Shown: positions 1 to 5,451, counted from the first letter of the stretch. The stretch: DNA of 5,752 nt from an uncultured Lachnoclostridium sp. (GCA_948330435.1 CAOJBY010000053.1:1-5752); one strand, 5' to 3'. Program-made: numbers and translations. The notes: generated by a model not told the origin, from the letters alone.

Positions 1-1
1 T

Positions 2-580
2 GTTTCGGAATTTACATTCAGTCATGAGGTCTTCGGAGAGGGCTTTTACATGATGAATGTGTTGGTAAAGCGTTTGAGCGATTCAGCCGATGTGATTCCT
101 GTTATGATTTCGGAAAGGCTCATCAATGTAGGAGAGGATTATACCGGAGAGTATATACGGGTTGCGGGCCAATTTCGTTCCTATAATCGGCATGAAGAGA
201 AGAAAAACAGGCTGGTATTGTCTGTTTTTGCCAGAGAGGTGGAATTCCTGGAGGATGAAGTAGAAAATGCGAAAACCAATCAGATTTATCTGGATGGGTA
301 CATATGTAAACCTCCGGTATACCGCAAGACACCTCTTGGAAGGGAGATTGCGGATTTACTGATTGCAGTAAATCGTCCTTATGGAAAGTCAGATTATATT
401 CCCTGTATCTGCTGGGGGAGAAATGCCCGTTTTGCTTCAGGCTTTGAGGTAGGGGGTCATGCCCAGATCTGGGGCAGGATACAGAGCCGGGAATATGTAA
501 AGAAAATAGATGAGGTGGAGTCGGAAAAAAGAGTGGCCTATGAGGTATCGGTAAGCAAGCTGGATTATGATGAAAATTGA
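2..580 (+). CDS. Single-stranded DNA-binding (SSB-like) protein, 5'-partial
   Basis: The reading frame is open to the left edge. The 16 codons before the first internal Met pair (50-55) read VSEFTFSHEVFGEGFY, which fits the protein, so the ATG at 50 is internal and the real start is outside the window. Numbering from that Met, residues 76-150 look like an SSB OB-fold: ADLLIAVNRP at 101-110, IPCICWGRNA at 117-126 and WGRIQSREY at 141-149 match the usual SSB strand motifs. The N-terminal half (including FYMMNVLVKRLSD and VAGQFRSYN at 38-46) also looks OB-like, so the protein may carry two OB-folds in tandem. There is no long acidic glycine-rich tail ending in the DDDIPF type; it ends LDYDEN. 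Expected role: binding single-stranded DNA in the cytoplasm, probably as an accessory SSB rather than the main replicative one. The family call is fairly sure; the specific role is unknown. Confidence 0.8.
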   Translation, partial: VSEFTFSHEVFGEGFYMMNVLVKRLSDSADVIPVMISERLINVGEDYTGEYIRVAGQFRSYNRHEEKKNRLVLSVFAREVEFLEDEVENAKTNQIYLDGYICKPPVYRKTPLGREIADLLIAVNRPYGKSDYIPCICWGRNARFASGFEVGGHAQIWGRIQSREYVKKIDEVESEKRVAYEVSVSKLDYDEN

Positions 581-629
581 ACGAAGCGGAATCGAACTAT
601 TCACATTGAGCTGTGCGAAATGAAAAAGT

Positions 630-658
630 TTGCAATTCTCCGGTAATTAGTGTATGAT
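630..658 (+). promoter_or_regulatory. Sigma-A-type promoter of the CobO-like gene
   Basis: A -35 box TTGCAA (630-635) and a -10 box TATGAT (653-658) are separated by exactly 17 bp, with a TG directly before the -10. Transcription would start near 665, giving a leader of about 65 nt before the ATG at 729. It lies in the gap after the SSB-like gene, where no terminator is evident, so some read-through is possible. Confidence 0.7.
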
Positions 659-668
659 AGATACACTA
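648..668 (+). promoter_or_regulatory. Perfect inverted repeat over the -10 box, candidate operator
   Basis: TAGTGTAT (648-655) and ATACACTA (661-668) are exact reverse complements with a 5-bp centre (GATAG). The left arm overlaps the -10 box and the right arm covers the predicted start site, which is where a repressor would sit. The arm sequence resembles sites of GntR-type (YtrA-like) repressors, but no such regulator is encoded in the window, so the identity of the binder is a guess. Confidence 0.5.
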
Positions 669-728
669 TTACACCATGACGTCTGATGCTTCTGCCTTTT
701 ATCAGGGAGCAGGAAAGGAGTGCCAAGG

Positions 729-1214
729 ATGGAGAAAGGACAGATTATGATTATCTGCGGTGAGGGAAAGGGAAAGACTTCCGCAGCTATTGGACGGGGG
801 ATTACCGGTGCCAGTAGGGGAAAGTCTGTGATTATCATCCGGTTCCTGAAAGGAAAGGTTAAGGAAAAAGATGAGTTTATCAAACGTCTGGAGCCTGAGA
901 TCAAGGTGTTTTCTTTTGAAAAATGGGATGCTGATTATGAATCCCTATCACCGGAGGAGCAACAGGAAGAGGCTGTGAATATCCGCAATGGTATCAATTT
1001 CGCTAAGAAAGTAATGGCTACAGATGGCTGTGATATCCTGATTCTGGACGAGGTTCTGGGGTTGGTGGACAGAGGAATTATCACAGAGGAAGAATTGAAA
1101 GCACTGGTGGAAGTTAAGGATGAAAGTATGGAGTTGGTACTGACAGGCATCAATATGTGTGATTCCTTATATCCCTATGCCAATGATGTGGTTCGGATTG
1201 ATACTTTAAAATAG
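729..1214 (+). CDS. CobO/BtuR-type cobalamin adenosyltransferase family P-loop protein
   Basis: Numbering from the ATG at 729, this 161-residue protein has a Walker A loop GEGKGKTS at 11-18, close to the GNGKGKTT of CobA/CobO/BtuR, followed by the family-like IIIRFLKG (35-42), a Walker B stretch ILILDE at 103-108 and LVLTG at 136-140. Family members transfer the adenosyl group of ATP to cob(I)alamin or corrinoid precursors. The start is set at ATG 729 because AGGAAAGGAG (711-720) ends 8 nt before it; a GTG at 720 overlaps that site and is less likely. The protein is shorter than typical members (roughly 175-200 residues), and its end (TGINMCDSLYPYANDVVRID) departs from the usual TGR..P..LIE.ADLVTEM pattern. 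No corrinoid gene is nearby, so it may be a divergent paralogue. It has its own promoter with a possible operator. Confidence 0.72.
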   Translation: MEKGQIMIICGEGKGKTSAAIGRGITGASRGKSVIIIRFLKGKVKEKDEFIKRLEPEIKVFSFEKWDADYESLSPEEQQEEAVNIRNGINFAKKVMATDGCDILILDEVLGLVDRGIITEEELKALVEVKDESMELVLTGINMCDSLYPYANDVVRIDTLK

Positions 1215-1225
1215 AGGAAATTTCG

Positions 1226-1254
1226 TTGACAATTAAATAGCTCTATGATACAGT
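1226..1254 (+). promoter_or_regulatory. Promoter of the lysine riboswitch-dapA-dapB operon
   Basis: A consensus -35 TTGACA (1226-1231) is followed after 17 bp by TACAGT (1249-1254), a 4/6 match to TATAAT. The start would be near 1261, just ahead of the riboswitch. TATGAT at 1244-1249 is a better -10 by sequence, but its 12-bp spacing is too short. The promoter begins 12 nt after the stop of the previous gene. Confidence 0.7.
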
Positions 1255-1280
1255 AAGGCTAATACGAACAATTAAAGATA

Positions 1281-1450
1281 AAAAGATAGAGGTTGCGTTC
1301 TCCAAGAGTACCTTTTCGGATATGGCAGACATAGAAGAGGGAGAGGAAAAGGGGCGGACGCCGAAAGAGACAGCTTTCTGCAGGCGGTTTCTTGGGCATA
1401 TGTTGAAGAAGCATGTGACTGTCATCAGACACTGATGGAGTGCTATCAAG
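1281..1450 (+). ncRNA. Lysine riboswitch (L-box) aptamer
   Basis: The sequence follows the L-box pattern closely. P1 forms from GATAG (1285-1289) and CTATC (1443-1447). The 5' core reads GATAGAGGTTGCG, then CAAGAGTA (1303-1310). P3 follows GGGGCGGACGCCGAAAG, with CGCC 1359-1362 pairing GGCG 1383-1386 and GAAAG 1363-1367 pairing CTTTC 1374-1378. The conserved CTGTCA (1419-1424) leads into P5, CATCAG 1423-1428 with CTGATG 1432-1437 and an ACA loop, and then GGAGTGCTATC. L-box RNAs bind lysine and control lysine biosynthesis or transport genes. Here the aptamer precedes an intrinsic terminator and dapA-dapB, so lysine should reduce transcription of the pathway. Confidence 0.95.
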
Positions 1451-1480
1451 AGAATTCAGAAGCAAAAGAGCGATTCTTTA

Positions 1481-1518
1481 GGGGCGGACTTCATAAGGGT
1501 CAGCCCCACTTTTGTTTT
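1481..1518 (+). terminator. Intrinsic terminator, expression platform of the lysine riboswitch
   Basis: GGGGC (1481-1485) pairs with GCCCC (1503-1507), and after one mismatch GAC (1487-1489) pairs with GTC (1499-1501). A short loop closes the top, and TTTTGTTTT follows at 1510-1518. It starts about 35 nt after the P1 stem. A weak upstream hairpin (AGAAT 1451-1455 with ATTCT 1473-1477) lies between. I could not identify a clear antiterminator. Confidence 0.88.
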
Positions 1519-1582
1519 ATGGAACTTAAAATGGTCCAGCTAAGAAATGTCAAGTGTTTCCTTGAAATATTTTCTACTGGAC

Positions 1583-1675
1583 GGTAAAGTCACAAAGACG
1601 CACGAGAGGAACTTTCATGAGTGTCCTTTCGAATGAAAGTTCCTCTCATTACATGTGTGTCGAAGTGACTTTACC
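1583..1675. repeat. Long palindromic element (hairpin 1) in the dapA leader
   Basis: Three nested arm pairs are present: GGTAAAGTCAC (1583-1593) with GTGACTTTACC (1665-1675), perfect over 11 bp; GACGCAC (1597-1603) with GTGTGTC (1655-1661), one G-T pair; and GAGAGGAACTTTCAT (1604-1618) with ATGAAAGTTCCTCTC (1633-1647), perfect over 15 bp. A 14-nt loop sits at the tip, and a 7-nt bulge (1648-1654) lies on the right side. TACT 1575-1578 and AGTA 1680-1683 could extend the stem. No transposase or clear target duplication is seen. It looks like a MITE- or REP-like unit, or a structured piece of the leader RNA, and no U-tract follows it. Confidence 0.85.
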
Positions 1676-1681
1676 CTTTAG

Positions 1682-1709
1682 TACTGTTGCGTAGCAACTT
1701 TAAACAGTA
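1682..1709. repeat. Short palindrome (hairpin 2) with alternative pairings
   Basis: TACTGTT (1682-1688) is the exact reverse complement of AACAGTA (1703-1709). Inside it, GTTGC (1686-1690) can pair with GCAAC (1694-1698) around a GTA loop. The two pairings share bases and cannot both form fully. It starts at the edge of hairpin 1 and shares its last three bases with hairpin 3, so the three units form an unbroken series. Confidence 0.6.
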
Positions 1710-1798
1710 ATATCCTATCAGTGCACAAATCGATTTGCAGACGCATGTATTTGCGGCTGGAAATTGATTTATATGAGGGTGTACTGATAGGATATTAC
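1707..1798. repeat. Long near-perfect palindrome (hairpin 3) just before the dapA ribosome binding site
   Basis: Positions 1707-1726 (GTAATATCCTATCAGTGCAC) pair with 1779-1798 over 20 bp with a single G-T. The stem continues with 1727-1736 against 1761-1770 (10 bp, one G-T, after an 8-nt right-hand bulge), then CAG 1738-1740 with CTG 1757-1759 and CGCA 1742-1745 with TGCG 1752-1755, closing on a 6-nt loop. It ends 12 nt before the GGAGGAG of dapA. The dapA frame happens to stay open through the right part from a GTG at 1721, which could mislead start prediction. Confidence 0.85.
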
Positions 1799-1822
1799 GG
1801 AACTGGAATAGGAGGAGAAGAT

Positions 1823-2713
1823 ATGGCTATTTTTAAGGGAGCAGCGGTGGCGATTGTCACACCATTTACGGAGAACAGGAAGGTTAATTTTCCGAAGTTG
1901 GCGGAGCTTTTGGACTTTCAGATTGCCAACCATACGGATGCGATTGTTATCTGCGGCACTACGGGAGAGTCTTCCACTTTAACGCATGAGGAGCATCTGG
2001 AGACAATTAAGTTTGCCATCGATCATGTGGCAGGCCGGGTTCCGGTGATTGCGGGAACCGGCTCTAATTGTACGGAGACGGCTATTTATCTGTCAACAGA
2101 GGCAGAGAAGTATGGTGCGGATGCACTGCTTATTGTGACTCCTTATTATAATAAGGCAACTCAGAAAGGGTTAATTGCCCACTATACGGCGATTGCAAAA
2201 TCAGTAAAGCTTCCGATTATCATGTACAATGTACCTGGCCGGACGGGCTGCAATATTCAGCCCCAGACTGCGGTAGAGCTGGCAAGAAATGTGGAGAATA
2301 TCGTGGGAATCAAGGAGGCCAGCGGGAATATTTCACAGGTGGCGAAGCTGATGGAGCTGGCGGACGGCTGCATTGAGTTGTATTCCGGAAATGATGATCA
2401 GGTGGTTCCTCTGCTATCACTGGGCGGCTTGGGAGTGATCTCCGTACTTTCCAATGTGGCACCTAAGGAGACTCATGATATGGTGGCCAAGTTCCTGGAG
2501 GGCGATATTGCAGGCAGCAGGGAGATTCAGCTCAGGGCCATTCCTCTGGTGGATCAACTCTTCTGTGAGGTGAATCCCATTCCTGTAAAAGCTGCTTTGA
2601 ATCTGATGGGCATGGAGACAGGACCTTTGCGGATGCCTTTGACAGAGATGGAGCCGGAGCATAAAGAGAATCTGAAGAAAGCAATGATTGATTTTGGAAT
2701 CGAGGTTAAATAG
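1823..2713 (+). CDS. dapA: 4-hydroxy-tetrahydrodipicolinate synthase
   Basis: DapA condenses pyruvate with aspartate semialdehyde to form 4-hydroxy-tetrahydrodipicolinate, the first committed step to diaminopimelate and lysine, in the cytoplasm and usually as a tetramer. The 296-residue product fits the family length (about 290-300). Visible landmarks are GTTGES at 45-50 (T46 and T47), TPYYN at 106-110 with Y109 of the proton relay, MYNVPGRT at 134-141 with Y135 and R140, and GIKEASGN at 162-169 with K164, the Schiff-base lysine. The start is ATG 1823, giving MAIFKGAAVAIVTPF, with GGAGGAG at 1811-1817; an open frame back to GTG 1721 runs through hairpin 3 and is not part of the protein. At the lysine feedback site, H55 and H58 are kept, but the position of E. 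coli E84 appears to be T86. It is the first gene after the lysine riboswitch. Confidence 0.96.
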   Translation: MAIFKGAAVAIVTPFTENRKVNFPKLAELLDFQIANHTDAIVICGTTGESSTLTHEEHLETIKFAIDHVAGRVPVIAGTGSNCTETAIYLSTEAEKYGADALLIVTPYYNKATQKGLIAHYTAIAKSVKLPIIMYNVPGRTGCNIQPQTAVELARNVENIVGIKEASGNISQVAKLMELADGCIELYSGNDDQVVPLLSLGGLGVISVLSNVAPKETHDMVAKFLEGDIAGSREIQLRAIPLVDQLFCEVNPIPVKAALNLMGMETGPLRMPLTEMEPEHKENLKKAMIDFGIEVK

Positions 2714-3469
2714 ATGATTAGGGTACTGATGCATGGCTGTAATGGCCGAATGGGACAGATGATAGTTGGCCTGTTAAAGGATGATGCGGAAGCAGAGGTT
2801 GTAGCAGGGGTGGATGCCTTTGATGGTGTATCCAATCCGTTTCCGGTATTTTCAAGGATTGGGGACTGCGATGTGAAAGCCGATGTGGTGATTGATTTTT
2901 CCAATGCAGGTGCAGTGGACGGTGTGTTGGATTACTGTGCAGACACAAAGACCCCGGTGGTTCTGTGTACCACAGGATTGTCTGATGAACAGCTTGCTAA
3001 AGTGGAAGAGACGGCAAAGGAGACGGCAGTGCTGAAGTCGGCCAATATGTCTCTTGGAATCAATCTTCTTTTGAAGCTTTTAAAAGAAGCGGCTCCGATT
3101 CTTTCGGGGGCAGGCTTTGACATTGAGATTGTGGAGAAGCATCACAATCAGAAGCTGGATGCACCCAGCGGAACGGCAGTTGCTTTAGCGGATGCCATTA
3201 ATGAGACGGAGAACGGGGCTTACACCTATGTGTATGACAGAAGCCAGGTACGTCAGAAGCGTGGAGAGAAAGAACTTGGAATCTCGGCAGTCCGGGGCGG
3301 GACCATTGTCGGGGATCATGACGTGATCTTTGCAGGCACGGATGAGGTGATCACCTTTGAGCACCGGGCGTATTCCAGGGCCGTTTTTGGAAAAGGTGCG
3401 ATTCAGGCAGCGAAGTTCCTGGCAGGCAAGCCTGCCGGGCGGTATGATATGAGTGATGTGATTGGGTGA
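2714..3469 (+). CDS. dapB: 4-hydroxy-tetrahydrodipicolinate reductase
   Basis: DapB reduces the DapA product to tetrahydrodipicolinate with NAD(P)H, the second step of the diaminopimelate pathway. The 251-residue protein has the dinucleotide-binding loop GCNGRMG at 8-14, VVIDFSNAGA at 58-67, and the family signature EKHHNQKLDAPSGTA at 141-155. In that signature H143 and K147 correspond to the catalytic His and Lys of the E. coli enzyme, and G153-T154 to the substrate-binding pair. The ATG directly follows the dapA TAG with no gap, and GAGG at 2702-2705 inside dapA serves as ribosome binding site, so the two are co-transcribed and probably translationally coupled. The length is slightly below the roughly 270 of Gram-negative enzymes, and no domain is missing. 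Confidence 0.96.
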   Translation: MIRVLMHGCNGRMGQMIVGLLKDDAEAEVVAGVDAFDGVSNPFPVFSRIGDCDVKADVVIDFSNAGAVDGVLDYCADTKTPVVLCTTGLSDEQLAKVEETAKETAVLKSANMSLGINLLLKLLKEAAPILSGAGFDIEIVEKHHNQKLDAPSGTAVALADAINETENGAYTYVYDRSQVRQKRGEKELGISAVRGGTIVGDHDVIFAGTDEVITFEHRAYSRAVFGKGAIQAAKFLAGKPAGRYDMSDVIG

Positions 3470-4116
3470 TGAAAAAGAATAATGTTGTATTTCATACAGT
3501 GCTGGCTTTGGTGTTAACCTTGACCATAATTTCGGTGTCCGTGGTATTTACCCTGGCATTTCGTCCTCTTTATTATCTGGACATTTCCGCACTGGATATT
3601 CCGGAGCAATCCGGGTATCCTGAGGATGAGATTCGGGAAAATTATGATGTTCTGATAGATTACAATCTTTCCTTTGGCAAAGAGCAGTTGGAATTTCCAA
3701 CGCTTGCCATGTCTGAACCGGGGCGGATTCATTTTGAAGAGGTTCGGGATATTTTTAATATTTTTAAATATATGACAATTGCGGGCGTGGTGTTGAGTAT
3801 AGGGGGGATCGTGTTCTGTATTCGAAGAAAGGAGTACAGATATCTGAAGCTTACTTCTATTCTGGCGGTGGCACTGCCTGCCGTGATTGGTCTTTTGGTG
3901 GCTTTGAATTGGGATTGGGCTTTTGTAACCTTTCATCATATTGCCTTTGACAATGATTACTGGATTTTTGATCCTTTAACAGATCCGGTGATCACAATCC
4001 TGCCGGATACCTTTTTTATGCACTGTGCCTTGATGATTCTGGGCTGCGTGGTTCTTGGGAGTGTTGCCTGCGGGGTTATTTACAGGAAATGCAAAAGAGA
4101 AAAAATCAGTACATAA
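3469..4116 (+). CDS. DUF1461/TIGR01906 family membrane protein, possible lipoprotein intramolecular transacylase (Lit-like)
   Basis: This 215-residue protein has four likely membrane segments: about 9-31, 101-118, 129-147 and 185-205. A roughly 70-residue loop lies between the first two. The pattern FHHIAFDNDYWIFDPLTDPVITILPDTFF (split over 155-183) is what I recognise as DUF1461/TIGR01906. Characterised members of that family (Lit in low-GC Gram-positives) move an acyl chain within lipoproteins to give the lyso-form. Two histidines that fit the reported key positions are present: H88 in GRIHFEEVRDI and H156 (or H157) in FHHIAF. The ATG at 3469 overlaps the dapB TGA by one base (TGATG), and no strong ribosome binding site is visible, so translational coupling is likely; GTG 3466 is an alternative start. 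The family call is good. The Lit activity is inferred, and its link to lysine synthesis is unclear. Confidence 0.75.
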   Translation: MKKNNVVFHTVLALVLTLTIISVSVVFTLAFRPLYYLDISALDIPEQSGYPEDEIRENYDVLIDYNLSFGKEQLEFPTLAMSEPGRIHFEEVRDIFNIFKYMTIAGVVLSIGGIVFCIRRKEYRYLKLTSILAVALPAVIGLLVALNWDWAFVTFHHIAFDNDYWIFDPLTDPVITILPDTFFMHCALMILGCVVLGSVACGVIYRKCKREKIST

Positions 4117-4176
4117 TTTAGACAAAATGGTCCATTATTTAAGAAAAGTGGAAAGCAGTTAATATTGCGATACCAG

Positions 4177-4229
4177 GGGCAGAACGTCACATATTGGCAT
4201 ATAAGTATGTCATGTGTAATGTTCTGCTC
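4177..4229 (+). terminator. Long imperfect hairpin after the dap operon, possible terminator
   Basis: GCAGAAC (4179-4185) pairs with GTTCTGC (4221-4227). The stem continues imperfectly through TCACAT/ATGTGTAA and CATA (4198-4201) with TATG (4206-4209), about 24 positions per arm with several wobbles or mismatches. Only a weak T-run follows (CTCTT), so termination may be inefficient. It could equally be a palindromic repeat. It is the only hairpin near the end of the operon and also faces the end of the convergent recombinase gene. Confidence 0.45.
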
Positions 4230-4527
4230 TTAGCATTTCGATGTGGGTGAAATATACTCTGAATTTCTGCCTTTATTCTTGTGAGCGATGAATAGCAAAA
4301 TAGCAAGCCGAGAATTCCTGCCAGCAATGCGTCAAGAGGATGCGAAGCATCCATTTGACGCATGCCGCAACCATACTTCCAAATGTTTCTTTACTGATTT
4401 TGTACTTACTCCTCCAAGTTTTTTGATGATTGTATGATAGCATTTCTCCATTATGCGTTCAACCGACTTACAGTTTAGATAACACGCCTTGCGGTTTGTC
4501 AATCGTTTAGCTGCAAATATAGTAGTT
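4230..4527. other. Non-coding region between the dap operon and the recombinase
   Basis: No frame on either strand gives a credible protein. The minus strand has a stretch of about 48 open codons ending near 4337 and a possible 33-residue ATG-started peptide running leftward from about 4375, but neither shows family features. A GGAGGAG on the minus strand (4411-4417) has no start codon at a suitable distance. The main structure is the hairpin at 4327-4363. No terminator hairpin is evident just after the recombinase stop codon. Confidence 0.6.
4327..4363. repeat. Perfect two-part palindrome (REP-like hairpin)
   Basis: ATGCGTCAA (4327-4335) pairs with TTGACGCAT (4355-4363), and inside it GGATGC (4338-4343) pairs with GCATCC (4347-4352) around a GAA loop, with only a 2x2 internal loop between. 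There is no U-tract on either strand, so it is not a standard terminator. It may be a dispersed intergenic repeat, which a genome-wide copy count would show. Confidence 0.7.
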
Positions 4528-5451
4528 TTAATTTTCGACCACCATCAAATTGCGGGGATGCTTATTAAATAAAATATCCTTTTGCTTTACATTGGATACG
4601 TGGGTATAGATCTCGGTGGTGCTGATAGAACTGTGCCCAAGGATTCTCTGGATATACCGGATATCTACGTCCTGCTCCAGCAGGAGAGTGGCAAAGGAAT
4701 GGCGGAACATATGCGGTGTGAGGTGCTGTTCTATGTTGGCGAGCCTGGCATAACGGTTAATCATAAAGCGGACGGATTGATCCGACAATTTTTGCTGCAG
4801 CCTGTTTACAAAAAAATATCCGCACATTTCTATATCGGTTTTAAAGGTCTCCTGATACAAAAGAAGTGCAGAGAGGACCTCCGGGTTGCCAATCTGCAAG
4901 ATTCGTTCTTTGGCACCTTTTCCATATATTAGAATGCTGTTGCTCTCGAAATCTATATCAGCGGGCTTTAGAGAGCATAACTCCGATATCCGTATGCCGG
5001 TGGCAAAAAGAAGTTCAATCACGGCAATATCCCGAATGCAGCAATGGAGCTGATGCACAGTAGATGCTTTTTCTTTTTGCATGTATAGAGCCGAGAGAAA
5101 TGTCTGTATGGAATGGAAAGGGATTGTCTTGGGGAGGAGTTTTGCTTCCCGAAAGCGTACCTCCAGCCGGGAGAATGGATTTTCGTTTAATAATTCTTTA
5201 TATTCCATATAATGGAAAAATGTTTTTAATGCAGCAATTTTTCGCTTTACTGTTTTCGGCTTGTATTTTATATGCAAATGTGTGATGTAGCTGTCAACAG
5301 TATCTTTGGAATAAAACTTGGGATGAATTTTCTGATAATCATCGTACTGCTTCAGGTCAATTCGGTATGCTTTTAGGGTTTTGGTATCCAGCCGTTTCCG
5401 GTATTTGCAATATTCCAGATATTCAGCAACATAGTAATTAAATGCATTCAT
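4528..5451 (-). CDS. XerC/XerD-like tyrosine site-specific recombinase
   Basis: The enzyme cuts and rejoins DNA at specific sites through a covalent 3'-phosphotyrosine. The 307-residue protein has an N-terminal SAM-like core-binding domain (about 1-95) and a complete catalytic domain: R154 in ATGIRISEL, K178 in YGKGAKER, H247 and R250 in TPHMFRHSFAT, H273 in LGHSSISTT and the nucleophile Y282 in EIYTHV. All six are present, so it should be active. Length matches Xer proteins (about 295-305), but the lysine- and tyrosine-rich N terminus (YYVAEYLEYCKYRKR) is unlike housekeeping XerC/XerD, so an element-borne or phase-variation recombinase is more likely. The start is the ATG at 5451; AAGGAG lies upstream on the minus strand at a rather long spacing of about 12 nt, and no better in-frame start exists. 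It is convergent to the dap operon, and no cargo genes are visible. Confidence 0.9.
   Translation of the reverse strand: MNAFNYYVAEYLEYCKYRKRLDTKTLKAYRIDLKQYDDYQKIHPKFYSKDTVDSYITHLHIKYKPKTVKRKIAALKTFFHYMEYKELLNENPFSRLEVRFREAKLLPKTIPFHSIQTFLSALYMQKEKASTVHQLHCCIRDIAVIELLFATGIRISELCSLKPADIDFESNSILIYGKGAKERILQIGNPEVLSALLLYQETFKTDIEMCGYFFVNRLQQKLSDQSVRFMINRYARLANIEQHLTPHMFRHSFATLLLEQDVDIRYIQRILGHSSISTTEIYTHVSNVKQKDILFNKHPRNLMVVEN

Noticed and set aside
720..728. GTG start three codons upstream for the CobO-like gene
   Set aside because: It overlaps the ribosome binding site that is correctly placed for ATG 729.
1243..1465. Two overlapping minus-strand open frames of 68 codons
   Set aside because: They run antisense through the lysine riboswitch, have no protein-like features, and the RNA structure explains the sequence.
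1721..1822. A GTG-started N-terminal extension of dapA by 34 residues
   Set aside because: It lies inside hairpin 3, resembles no DapA N terminus, and the ATG at 1823 has a strong GGAGGAG and the family start MAIFKG.
2417..3123. Minus-strand open frames within dapA and dapB
   Set aside because: They are antisense to well-supported genes and have low-complexity, unfamiliar translations.
651..4440. The 10-mer TGTATGATAG at both 651-660 and 4431-4440
   Set aside because: Several 10-mers should repeat by chance in a window this size, and the second copy has no inverted partner or -35 box.
4477..4502. Minus-strand TTGACA (4502-4497) as a promoter reading into the 4230-4480 gap
   Set aside because: No acceptable -10 box lies at 16-18 bp; the nearest TATCTA is at 15 bp and matches only 3 of 6.
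4582..5285. Plus-strand open frames across the recombinase gene
   Set aside because: They are antisense to a gene with a complete set of catalytic residues and show no family features.
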